DNA from: Stropharia rugosoannulata
Lineage: Eukaryota; Basidiomycota; Agaricomycetes; Agaricales; Strophariaceae
NCBI GenBank assembly: GCA_028532985.1
Contig: JANCIK010000005.1
Span: 310,001-374,000 of the forward strand
Length of the DNA: 64,000 nucleotides
Reading direction: 5' to 3'
In this document: piece by piece, positions 42,701 through 53,240 of the stretch
Layout: every line of letters begins with the position of its first letter
Position numbering within the stretch: the first letter of the stretch is position 1
Program-made: the position numbers and the translations under genes
Notes under the pieces: model-generated
What the model saw: the letters and a program-made list of their open reading frames with translations, nothing else
Told to the model about the DNA's origin: nothing
Database searches by the model: none

Positions 42701-44975
42701 GTTGTCAATTTTCACTGGGTCTGAAGAGCTTTTCTTTCTCCTTTGTCGCTTCTTGGGCCCGACTAACTCATCCAGTGTATCAGGAGGCCTTCCATCATTC
42801 TTTTTGCGCTTCTTTGCCTCGGGACCGTCGCCGCGTGTTGGCTTTGTGCGACCTATCTTTTTGGCCATATGCTTCCAAGGCTCGGCCTTTCCGTATCGTG
42901 TAAGAGCTCCTTCTGAAGGTTTGTATGATCAGTAATGCTATAAAAAAGTGCTAATAGATAACGTACTTGATCCCTTGTCATATAAGCGCTCGTAATAAAG
43001 AGCCACGCTATACAAACTGTTTAAACCGTCTACAAACCTGTGATCACGTCCGCAAGCTCTATAAAGTTTCCAGTGTAGAGACTCTTCTGCGTTGGTTGTA
43101 TCAGGTATAGAGTCCCACAAGTCTTTGTCCATCTGCCGTTCAGTTTCAAAGAGCATCTTGGCGTGTACGGGTCTCATCCACCATTGCATCCAGTCCTGTG
43201 TATCCGGAAAGTCCGAAACAATGGAGTTTGCCTCCTCAAGGAAGACGTCTGAGGAGGGTAGATCTAGTAGGCCCACAGCACGCCTTTTGTATTCCTCAGA
43301 GCGTTCCGGAGGTATCACAGCATGCATGCGGCTCATACGAGTTACGCCTGCACGAAAGTGTTCCCGACAGCCCTTTAAAAGTCGCTCTGCATCGACCTGA
43401 AGCTCTTGAGGTGATCGCAAATCACCCATCTCTTGTTTGATGGTAATAAAAGCTTTGACAAATCCAAGGCGTTCCGCCTCACTAAAGTCCATTACCTGTT
43501 ATTATATGTAAGCCCCAATATTGCATAAATATATTTAATCATACCCCGGCAAACATTTCATCGACTAGTGCCACACCCTGTATGCTTGCTTCCTGTGCAA
43601 TACTTCGAAATAGCGCCAAAAAGTGATAGTGGAAGTGTGTGGCATGTGCACCATTAGTATATGAAATTAATGCAGGAACCCAACACTTGAGCTCGGGGCA
43701 GTAAGTTGAAGTTATCATCAAAAGCGAGTTACGCTCAGCCCAAAAGCCGTGTGCAGCATCACTGACAAGGCCATTGACAGGTCCATCTAGCCTGATACGC
43801 TTGACCAATTGTGAGCGCATAAAGTCTGTTTGCATGCAGATAACAGTGTCGAGCCCGACATTGTTATGAATAATGAATCCGGGATGTTTGCGGTCAAATT
43901 CTGAAAACAGTGCAATAAGACCATCTCCAGTACCACCTATCCCACGTGTTATCTTCTGACGCTCTTTTCCAACCCGGTGAACGTTTAACAGAACATCGGA
44001 TATATCTGCAGTTGATTTTCCCGGGCCGTCTAGCTGTGGCACGCCAACAAGAAGCTGTGTGGGGCCAGAATCAGGATAGGATGTGACGAGCTCAACGAGC
44101 TCAACCCTTTCATGTTCCAAAAGGTGAAGGAGATGAGTTGGTTTGCGATGCAGATGGCCTTTATTCTGTAGATAGTGATAACCTCCCGCATAGCGGTAGA
44201 TATATACGACCACATTACAGGTTTGATGTCGAAAATGTGCCCCACAACTGCATAGCTGCTGCAGCTGCTCCTGAAACAATTCTGTCCTGAGCTTCGGCCG
44301 TATAACCATGGGACACGATGGTGACTCGCACTCAATCACCCCACAGCAGGACCTGCGAATTTTCTGTCCATTTTCCCACTCATCAGCATTACGATTGGAG
44401 TTATTGGGATATCCACCATTTGCACGCATAGCCCAATGCATGCGAAGCTTTCCAAGCCTTTCGTACTCGGCATGCGTAAAATCAAGTTCCAAGGCATTGT
44501 CAGGCCACCCATCCCATTCTAGAGCTGAAGTCGACAATGTACCTATGCGCTCAGAGGCTAGACGATGACTCGAAGACATGCGCTTGGCGGAGTCTTTGGA
44601 CTCTGATAGGATTGGAAATTTCACAGGCAGGTACTGACCATCAGAGGTACGTGAGTACAAGGTCTGTTTCGCTTTAAAATCAAATATGAAAGCTGTTGAT
44701 CATTCGTAGTAGCTGTCACAACATACCAGTTACATTATTTTCTCCTAGCAGATCTTTTGATTCAACTTCTGCCACTGCAGGGGATTTTCCTCTAACATCA
44801 TCTACTTGGACATAGTAAATGACCGTTCCTATGGCCCCCAACCATTAGATATACAGTTTTACATAGGTTTTATGTGTAGACATACCAGAAGAGTCGCACA
44901 CCGGAATGCAGTTAGATAATGGTTGAAAGTCTGGTTGCTTTACAGCCGGTACACCTGCAAGTCGAGTATCCTCAT
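39789..44975 (-). CDS. MULE transposase fused to USP deubiquitinase, PHD and Tudor-like domains
   Basis: Most exons join in frame through GT-AG introns, suggesting one protein of roughly 1500 residues. Order: WRKY/GCM-like zinc region (RRSCCGVIECESPSCPMVIR ... CSCGAHFRHQTC, 44390-44200); MULE transposase with D (GLVSDAAHGFW), D (GVMDFSEAERLGF) and E (TNAEESLHWKLY); basic linker (KKRQRRKK); USP peptidase with Cys box SNSCWLDSSLQMLY (~42650) and His box SGSHFIAQHC ... VYIYDDM; PHD finger (CRCGVTCDG ... CELCDEWSHVPC ... HCDYC, ~41270-41090); Tudor/PWWP-like HGEYWYPVRLI ... KWIVKWWRG; basic tail PRGPGRGTKRGRARRG ending TAG 39791-39789. The junction before the PHD finger and the 5' end upstream of 44975 are not resolved. 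WRKY-GCM fingers in MULE transposases are known; fusion to an apparently active deubiquitinase I do not recall. Confidence 0.7.
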
Positions 44976-45269
44976 CTGTGGAAAAGTACATGTAAACATG
45001 GTGGATAAAGTCCTGAGAAACATGTTAGAACCTCGTATACCTGACAGGAGAGATAACATACCTTGAGTCCCATTGCGTATATTTGAAAGTGAGTGAAGTA
45101 AGAGAAAGTTTCTGTTTAAATACGAGTGAAGCAAGCTCACTCAAGCTTCAAGCTTTGCTTGTTGCACTCAAGCTTCAAGCTTTACTATAGTTGCTGTTCA
45201 ATTGTAATGATGACAATTGAACTTGAGCTTAATTTTCAAACAATGAGAGAAGTATTCATTATCCTACAG

Positions 45270-45725
45270 AATGAGTGCGTGATGGTATGTGAGCAAATGC
45301 GTGAAGGTGAGTGAGTACACGTGAGAAGTGCGTGGGTTGCGTGAGTGGCAGTGAAGATGCGTGACAGATGCGTGAGTGAAAGTGAAGGTGCGTGAGTGAA
45401 AGTGAAAGTGCGTGAGTGATGTGTGAAGGTGCGTGAGTGAAAGTGAAAGTGCGTGAGTAGTGCGTGAGGGTGCGTGAGTGAAAGTGAAAGTGCGTGAGGG
45501 TGCGTGAGTGAAAATGAAAGTGCGTGAGTAGTGCGTGAGGGTGCGTGAGTAGTGCGTGAAGGTGCGTGAGAGTGCGTGAAGGTGCGTGAGTGGTGCGTGA
45601 AGGTGCGTGAGTGGTGCGTGAGTGGTGCGTGAAAGTGCGTGAGGGTTCATGAAGGTGCGTGAGTGGAAGTGAGAATGAGTGAGTGAGAGTGAGTAGGTGC
45701 GTCAGTGAGTACGTGGGTGAGATAA
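45270..45725 (+). repeat. MULE internal GTGCGTGA array
   Basis: About 40 copies of GTGCGTGAG, GTGCGTGAA and AGTGAAAGT variants over 450 bp, upstream of the transposase gene. Open frames across it are artefacts of the repeat. It could be a promoter-proximal regulatory or transposase-binding array. Confidence 0.85.
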
Positions 45726-46119
45726 ATGATCCACACAGAAATCTTTGATGGAGAACTAAAGGCAATACAATTGTCACCATAACAAAGATTTTCGTTTCCG
45801 AGCCTAACATCTTTCATGCTATTAGTTCCAATGTGTTACAAATAGTAATTCTACATGATATAAGTCTAAAAGCCTTATGGGTGTTTGATTAGGTTAAATT
45901 TCAACTTCACAAATAAAAGGCATTAGCATAAGAAAAAATCACTCGGTATCCAAAACTGAGCTGAAACAGTTGACTGTGAGTCTTGTATTATCTGAATTTC
46001 TGTCTTATATACAATCTGTTCATGTATTATTACACTAACTCGATATGATTTACTTATAAGATAACTGTACTCGAACTCAAAGCACTACTGACTAGTCTGT
46101 TGTAGTAAACGAACAAGTA

Positions 46120-46314
46120 AGTGACAATGCGTGAGGTATCCGGTATTATGCATAACAGTGGTGTGGCTGTGTGAAAGTGCGTGAGGCTGTGCAAAGTGCG
46201 TGAAAATGCGTGATGGATCAGTGCAAATGCGTGAGGATGCGTGGCAAATGCGTGAAAGTGGCTCACGCACCACTCACGCACTCACGCACGCCTCACTGCT
46301 TTTTCCCTCTGCCC
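46120..46314 (-). repeat. MULE right inverted repeat with GTGCGTGA array
   Basis: Array copies from 46120 in plus orientation switch to inverted orientation at 46261 (CACTCACGCACTCACGCAC), followed by the terminal repeat ending CTCTGCCC at 46314. Confidence 0.8.
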
Positions 46315-46378
46315 GCTACAATGTGGGATTACACAATTATTCAAGATAGTAAGAGATAAAAATCATAGTTGAGTGAGA

Positions 46379-48687
46379 CTAAGCTTTGAGCTCAGTCAAT
46401 ATGGTAATAATCATGATAGTAGCATACAATGAAATCAAAGCCATCCCAAATCTCCGGCTAAGGCAAAAATCATTCAGGGGAATGTAGAATAGGGTAACGA
46501 TCAGAATGAAAAGCAACCCGAATCCGCTGACACTAAGAGTCGGTGATAACTCTACAGAGTAGGGCTGGCAAGTAGTGTTAATAGTATAGAGTGTGGAGGC
46601 TCCTATCCCCAGGAGGACGTTCAGCATTGGGCCTCCAAAGCAGGCAGAAAAGCTCATTATCGGAGCAAACATCTGTTTAACGTGCAAGCATGATAGGTCA
46701 GAGATCGCACTGGAAACATAAAGAGGGAGTCACTCACCGCAACGCTTATATTTGCCATGAAATCAGATAGTGAGTTTCCCGCAGCAAAAATTGTCAGACC
46801 AACGATAGCATCAGAAAATCCGAAAATCAGGCCGAATGCCTGTGGATATGTACCTCGTAAGCGAGTGGATTGGAGCCACCACAGTGAGAAACATCTTCGC
46901 ACCAGGAGCACCTTTACTATCTCATCTACCACGGCCATAATCCAAACTATGGCGACAAAAAAGCCAACTGAGCAACGGACCATTTGCATAACTTGACTTG
47001 ATCCAGTTCCTGGATGCACCAACACAACAGTGCCCACAATCGCTCCTGTAATCAGAGTGGAGTATAGGACTAGACTATTTTCTGTCATGCCTCCTGCAAA
47101 AACTGTCAGATATGCCATTCAAGAATAAGCAATTACGCAGCTGATATTGACAGACCGAATACGACATCAACACAGAAGAGCGGTGCAAGGACGCATTGAC
47201 AGGCCATTACATATTTATTGTATGCATGACAGTAAGCTTGATTATTGATCTCCTGCACTGTCGCATCTACAAGCACGCCCTCACCTCCACTGGCTATTAT
47301 GACAGGTTCTATATATTTTCGCCTTTCTTGAGGTCTAGGCAGGACGCGCTTCGTAGCTACGACGGGTACAGTCAGTGTCAAGCACAACACGATGGGAATA
47401 GTCAGTATGCCTGACAGGCGGCACAGTGCTGGTCGCTCCTTGTGGACAAATAAGCGGGGAAATAGAACGCGCGTTGTGTTGTTTATCGCCTGAAAAATAG
47501 GGCGACACCTGTTCAGTGGATGAATTACTCCTGCTGCATCGGGATCAGTCTCCCAATGATGCTGGTATAAAGAGCCTGCTTCAGGTCGTGCATCTAACAG
47601 TGATTGTTCCGAGCGATACGGCTGTATAGAAATAGAACCTTTTGCTGGGAGATCTTTAGATATCTCATGGGAAGAAGGTGGTTCTAAAAACAGACACGTC
47701 ATAAAAGTTTGGGGATGATCGGGAAGACGTACCATTGTCATTATATCTTGGATTCTCAGCATCCCCTGAGTGAAGTAGGCTTATCTCCAATCTACGGCGC
47801 GCTCTTTCCTTTTCCCACCATGTTCCGAGAATCACGACGAGCACGTAGACGAAATACAAGGCTATAAGTGCCTCTGCTTCAATTTTGTCGATCTTGTTGT
47901 CCCATACGACTACGAGGAAGAGAGCGACCGATAGCGCGAAGAAGCCAGCATCGCGTAAAAAGACAACGCGAGGGATCTTGAAAGGAGAAATAATGCACAT
48001 AGACCCCACAACACATGAAATGATGAATGACGCTGCTCCAAGAAGTTCGCCGATTGCGAGACTTCCGGAGTCAGCTCGTATTGCTGAGAATGTGGAGAAA
48101 ACGTCAGGGCTGCCGTTCCCAAGAGCGAGTAGAGTTACTCCAGCGACGCTGTCGTCTATACCCATGATACTTGACATAGTCTCGAGGTTTGGTGAGAAGA
48201 ACTCGGAAGCGGTGATCCCTAGTGTAGAGAACAAAAATATCAGCCATACGAGGAGGCCGGCGATGATGACCGGTCTCCTTGAAACGCTGGCGCAGAAGTA
48301 ATTGTGAATGTGATTGATTTTCACAAGCGTCTCTGGAATTAAACACTCCGACTGGACGTGCTTGCATTGGTTGGTTACCTCATAGGCTAGTGGTTGACAC
48401 TTCAAAAGCATGAATTTCAGCATTTTGAGCGGTTCCAAAATTTCTGCGCTCACCTGGCCGACGTAGCTGGTAAATTCCTGAGATAGAGAGTTATACGACA
48501 TGTCGACTGACATGAGCCGTGATTCGTATGCCCCGCTCTGAAAGGCGTACTTGTGTTGTACCAGGACAGAATTTCGCCCTGCTGACCAGAGTACGCAATT
48601 GACTAACAAGCTGAAGACAAAGATGTACCGTACGCAGTGACTTGACATCCAAGCTATGAGATATGGAGACAGCCATAAAAAGCCCAT
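46379..48687 (-). CDS. Cation/Ca2+ exchanger, CCX/NCLX-like
   Basis: A multi-exon integral membrane protein. The first alpha repeat is GVTLLALGNGSPDVFSTFSAI with AIGELLGAASFIISCVVGSM; the second is DAIVGLTIFAAGNSLSDFMA. Two GN(G/S)xxD repeats separated by a large hydrophilic loop are the signature of the CaCA superfamily; the form matches fungal YDL206W-like and animal NCLX exchangers. It would move Ca2+ or another cation against Na+, K+ or H+ across an internal membrane. ATG 48687 (MGFLWLSPYLIAW) or 48699 begin with a hydrophobic segment. Exon edges near 47740 and 46700-47130 are inferred. The MULE inserted just 65 bp beyond its stop. Confidence 0.8.
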
Positions 48688-48699
48688 CTTTATATGCAT

Positions 48700-50163
48700 G
48701 AGACAGGATGAAATGCAATTAAGACACCGATGTGTATACATACAGATCGTCGCGATATAAATACGCGCTTCAAAAATATATGTAGGTGATACGTAACACT
48801 TCCTATGTATAGCTTTACGCATCAACTCTACATATTACATATCGTAGCACGGAAAACCAGTCTTGTTTATTTTATCTTCTGTTATGCGCAGGCTATACTT
48901 CATGGCTCAACTTGATTTTTTTGGCGTGTCCTTCCGATAGAGAGGTAAGTAGTGTTACCATTTCTTAAAAAACGGGGCTCGGGACTCCGCTAGCCCCTCT
49001 CCTGAAAGATATTCTCGATTGTCCAAAAATATGCAAACTATTTTTGACAAGTTTATAAATAGTTCGGAACATAAATTGTTGCCCAATTATTTGGATAGTA
49101 GCAAAGTGCTTCATCGTATGGCCACGGAGACGCTACACCATAAATAACAAAACTTGAATAGACCCTATACATATATCATTTTTGCAGCGGGTTGTTTTAG
49201 ATGACAGAGTACGTGTCGTTAAGACGGAAACACGGTCTATACCTTTACATTCCGGAATACGGAAAAAGTTAATCCCGCCTATTATCAGGTCTTTGAATAC
49301 ATAAGGTTTAATACTGACTGACGTTGGAAGCTTCACCCATTGTGCCTTGTATTCCTGGCTAACGCACAGCCAATAGCAATTACCGCTCATGATCTTTGAG
49401 ATAGTCTGTATCTACCTGATGTGTACAGCCTGACACCTATGATTTACTTTTTCTATACACCCAGTGTACAGCAATCTCCAGATACAAACTTTGTTGACTT
49501 AACACCTTGCAAAAACGTTAACATGCCTGCCACCAATACATGTGTCGCATTTACAAGTGTAGTACTGTACGTACTATTGTGGCTTATAACCGTAAAAAAA
49601 TTTGATTATATTTGGAAGTGTCCCGCGAAGCTGACCATCGTGTCCCAAGTTGATCATCTCGTTAATCTACTCTATAGCTGCCTGCAGGTTGAAGAAGACA
49701 AAAGTCAGGTTAACTTAGGGTGTCTTGCTCCGGTCAATCCACACGCGTATTATCACCGCGGCTGATATTAATCTCAAGGGGCATACGGAACAAATATGAA
49801 ATAAATTTAGTATCTTATGGTCAATTGGTTATTAAATTTAAAGTTTGTAGTTGTACGTACTACGGAGAGTGTGTCCTCTCAATAAGAGGTTTGCACTATT
49901 TCAACGTCCCACGCCACCGAAGGTACGGAGAGAACAAGTGAGCACACGCTACTGCAAGAGAACTTTGCAGAATATGGTGCATGATAGTGGTAAGCACGTA
50001 TAACCGAAGCGAAGTATCACAGAGTGTCAGCCATTACATTGACACAGTTCACGTTCAAACCCCCGCACTGACATTTCCTTTACCTTGACTGCACCTATCA
50101 CTCAATTATCGCACAATTAAAGCTACATAAAATGCTACAAGTCTTTGTTAATTAACCTGTTAA
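48700..50163. other. Gene-free stretch upstream of the exchanger
   Basis: No coding region recognised on either strand; AT-rich, with the exchanger promoter presumably near 48750-48900. Confidence 0.4.
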
Positions 50164-50853
50164 TCATTTGTGTACCGACGCTACTGAGCCGGCATGTAAT
50201 GGGTTCGGCTTTTGGTCAACTTGCTGTGCGATTCCATAATTAACCCTCTCTCTTGAGTCTGTAGCCCAAACGTGAGACAACTTCGCCGCCGCATGCTGTT
50301 TGTCTGCTGCAGCAGCGGACCTATCCGCATGGTCAACAAGGGACTTATCATGAGGGAACTGCGAAAGTTCCGCCTGTGTAGCGATGTTTCGGTGTGTTTC
50401 TGCTCGATTCCGATGAGTGGCAGCTTGGTCAAGATGCGCCCGTGCCTTTTCCCGGTGGGATTCTGAAGTCAAAAAGTTATTGGCTTGAGGAAAGTGAGCG
50501 TGCGCCGCGTTTATATGAGCTGTGGCAGCTTCTTTATGTGCCTCCTCGGCGCGATCGTGCTTTTGTGCTGCGCGTTCATGTGCTCTCACAACCTGCGCAC
50601 TGCTTACGTGCCCTTCAGCCCCACGACGCATGAGGCGAGAGGAGCGACTATCGTCATCAAGGGTTCTCCGCTGAGATATTAGGTATAGTCAGTGGTTTGC
50701 AACGTCCTAAAAGATGCCTACGTTCATCAAAGAGAACCCAGTTTTTTCCGTACTCCTGGCTTGAAGCTCCATCGGACGGTTCAAAGAGGGAAATGCCATA
50801 GCACCTGTGCAGAGAAAGGCAGCTGTTGCAAGAGCAATGATGTGGAAACGCAT
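50164..50853 (-). CDS. Secreted Ala/His-rich repeat protein, unknown
   Basis: Exon 1 50853-50722 and exon 2 50670-50164 join in frame (48-nt... intron GTAGGC...CTCAG), giving 212 residues. A signal peptide is clear: MRFHIIALATAAFLCTGAMA, cleavage probably before FPSLN. Dibasic sites (MNRRTLDD, RLMRRGAEG) suggest Kex2 processing near residue 62. The mature part is helical, rich in Ala, His, Glu and Arg, with heptad-like repeats (AHERAAQKHDRAEEAHKEAA, THRNRAETHRNIATQ), and almost free of Cys. It resembles LEA-like or His-rich metal-binding secreted proteins in composition only. The 3' splice site lies in CTCAGCGGAG, which happens to match the E1 word. Confidence 0.7.
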
Positions 50854-50935
50854 GTTGAATCTCGGCCAGCGAGGGTACAAGATATAGGGAATGTTGTGGT
50901 GGGGAGCGCAGCTGAAGAATTTGATTGTTAGACAC

Positions 50936-51479
50936 AGCGCTTTATAGAAGGCAGCTGCTGATCATCGCGATTATCCTTGAATCATCCCGTTATGGATATT
51001 GCTGAAACTCATTCGATGATTATCAAATATATAAGTAGATGTTCCAAGAGCTTGTTGAAAAGGAGCTGGTATAACATCGAGTAAAAATTACCAGTAGTGT
51101 AGTCTTTCATAAAGTCTAACAGAACTTCCGTTGTCACAGAGCACATTCTCTGTTTGCACATTTCATGCAGAGTTGGTTGGTTGTAGTCGAAGGCAAGTAC
51201 GGAATGCCAAGATGGCGAGCAAAACTTGTCGCTGCGAGCAGCGCGGTCCTATGGACTCTCATTGATCATATTATGCTCGGGTAGCTCGGCCGATCCCTGA
51301 ATGATGTCACTTTGAAATTAAATGCATAGCAGAACAGCTGGGTCACAGTCCAGGTTTCTCGAACCTAAGTGAACGTTTACATCACACTTAACTCAAAGCA
51401 GAAACCTTCTATTTGTGAAAACAGTTTAAAATAAGACACAACATATACGACGAAATACGTAGTTTGATGGTCTACCCAT
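50936..51479. other. Intergenic region
   Basis: Upstream of the secreted-protein gene and downstream of the peroxidase gene. No gene seen. Confidence 0.4.
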
Positions 51480-53167
51480 CTAAGAGTCGCCATCGTCAGC
51501 CTGGGGACTAAACCAGTTTATTAGCATAGATGCTTTGACGTTGCATAAGTGAAAAATACGTACATGGGCGGAACAGAGGTAGCCGGGCCTGGCTGAGTGG
51601 CAAGGTTGGGGAAGGTAGCAGTAGCGCACTGTTTTGTTGATCAGATAAAGAAAAGGATATCAAGCAAGTAAAAAACTAACGGATTGGTCAATGTCGGACA
51701 GATGCTTGGTAGGCGGGAATGTAGCAGGGCCGAAGTTAGGAGCAATTGCCTGAGGAATGACCTCACTGCAGTCGACGAGATTGTTTGCATTCTGACCTAA
51801 GAGGGAAAGTTTGAAAACGCCAGCACCGAATGCCTGAGAGAGCTTGGTTGGTTGGTCTTTGTGAATGTTAGTTCAGCTGAGCTTATGAGCTGTGTATGGT
51901 GTGTCACTTACTGACGAAGGATTGCCATGTGCAGGCGGTCCTTGGGTCACGGGCAATCTAATTAAAATATTATGAATTAGCTCTGTGCAGAGCAAGTGTG
52001 TGAGGCGTATTTACCAGACCATCGGATTGGAGACGCACAGTTCCAGCGACGGCGGTCTCTGCCTCACCGGACTGTGGGCCTTGCCTGAAGAAGAGTCACT
52101 GCATCAGAACGATTCTGTGTAGTTCCATGCGGCAAAAAATTGCGTACCCGTCGGAGAAATTAGTGCCGTGGAGCAGGACATCAACGAAAATTTGGGCTAT
52201 GGATCATGAGTATCATGTAAGTAGCCACTATTAATTTCACCTACTATCGAACTGGGAAGGTGTTTGATCGAAAGGAACACTTAAGAAGGGGTCAGTATCT
52301 GGACAAAATTGTGATTATTAATGTCACTAACCCCTGTTGGTTGGGAACAATGTCGTCGGCGCCTGCAACACTGTGGGAACCACCGACAACTGCGACGACC
52401 TCCGCGGGAGAGAAACCAACCTCTCCGAACCGTTGAAGAATGGCGGTGACGTTATCGGTAGGCTCCGGAACGAGGAAATTAGGTGAAGGTGCGACAGGTG
52501 GTGCGCGTCCCATCAAGAAAGGAATGCGAGGTGCACCAGGGCACTGGACAAGAGAAACAGCTCCTGCCAATTGGATGCTACGGAAGGGTCAGCGAACAAT
52601 GCTAATAAAACATAGTTAAAAGGGGCTTACAAGTCTCCAGCGCTCAGTACGTTGGCGTGCTTAAGCAAGAATGGGCCAACATCGTCAAGAACATCGTCAA
52701 TTCCAATGTTTGCGTGGAATGTCAGCTCAGTGGCATTGAAGACAGCAATTGAGCCGTCTGCTCCTCCACCTCTACTCGATCATGAGTACACTGAACTTCG
52801 TGTTTGTTGACTACTTACCCTAGGGTCGGAGAAATTCCAATAGCGTCGTGGAAGACGAGGCGGAGAGCACCATGAGCCTATTCCATGTATAAATAATAAA
52901 GACTAAATTTGTAACTGTTTCAACGTACTGCGTCACCGCACTCGTTATCAAACAGGTTCTCTGTAAGATCTTGGACGACTGGGAAAAGAGCACAGCAAGC
53001 CTGGTTGACAGCAGAGTTGACTCCGTCAGGGCAAAGTGAACGCTTTACTCTCGCAGCTGAAGGCAAGTGTTGGTAAGTGTCAAAGATCAGAAGGTACTTC
53101 TATCCGTACCATGTGAGAGAATGGGCAGAGCGAGCACAAATGCTGAGAGGGCGGCGCTGAAGACCAT
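51480..53167 (-). CDS. Class II fungal heme peroxidase, generic or atypical Mn type
   Basis: ATG 53167 starts a signal peptide (MVFSAALSAFVLALPILSH) and a propeptide ending RVKR before SLCPDGVNSAVNQACC. About ten short introns follow. Distal side RLVFHDAIGISP (Arg, His), calcium-site GGGGADGS, middle QLAGAVSLVQCPGAPRIPFL, proximal His in VVGGSHSVAGADD, then PFDQTPSQFDSQIF. The end reads PGPATSVPPIPQADDGDS with TAG at 51482-51480. These are hallmarks of the lignin/manganese/versatile peroxidase family. By eye, the two Mn-binding Glu near the distal His are Asp and Gly (CGDAAHGALRLVFH), while the Asp six residues after the proximal His is kept. The position of the exposed catalytic Trp is Val. 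It is therefore probably a generic peroxidase or a weak Mn oxidiser, secreted. Confidence 0.88.
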
Positions 53168-53230
53168 GTTGAAAGACTGAGATGGAAGAGGCGAGGAATG
53201 CTCTGGCTTTTACAAGTCATGGTGCCAGAC

Positions 53231-53240
53231 CTTTTATACG
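53231..53240 (-). promoter_or_regulatory. TATA box of the peroxidase gene
   Basis: CGTATAAAAG on the minus strand, about 64-73 nt upstream of ATG 53167. Confidence 0.55.

Larger units (their letters stand above)
39464..46314 (-). mobile_element. MULE-type DNA transposon, apparently complete
   Basis: Flanked by a perfect 9-bp target duplication GCTACAATG (39455-39463 and 46315-46323), the length typical of Mutator-like elements. The ends are inverted repeats: left GGGCACAGGAAAAAAGCAGT, right (reversed) GGGCAGAGGGAAAAAGCAGT, continuing for ~40 bp into GTGCGTGAG repeats. The interior encodes one large minus-strand transposase fusion. Total 6851 bp. The perfect target duplication and continuous coding frame suggest recent activity. 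Confidence 0.88.

Noticed and set aside
39789..44975. KDZ (Kyakuja-Dileera-Zisupton) transposase
   Set aside because: KDZ hallmarks are absent; the D, D, E contexts, 9-bp target duplication and GCM-like zinc region fit MULE.
45259..45810. His/Thr-rich open frames over the MULE array
   Set aside because: They are translations of the GTGCGTGA repeat in several frames, not genes.
39482..46300. GTGCGTGA arrays as CRISPR or telomeric repeats
   Set aside because: Units are 8-10 bp without unique spacers and unlike TTAGGG; they sit inside MULE ends with a 9-bp target duplication.
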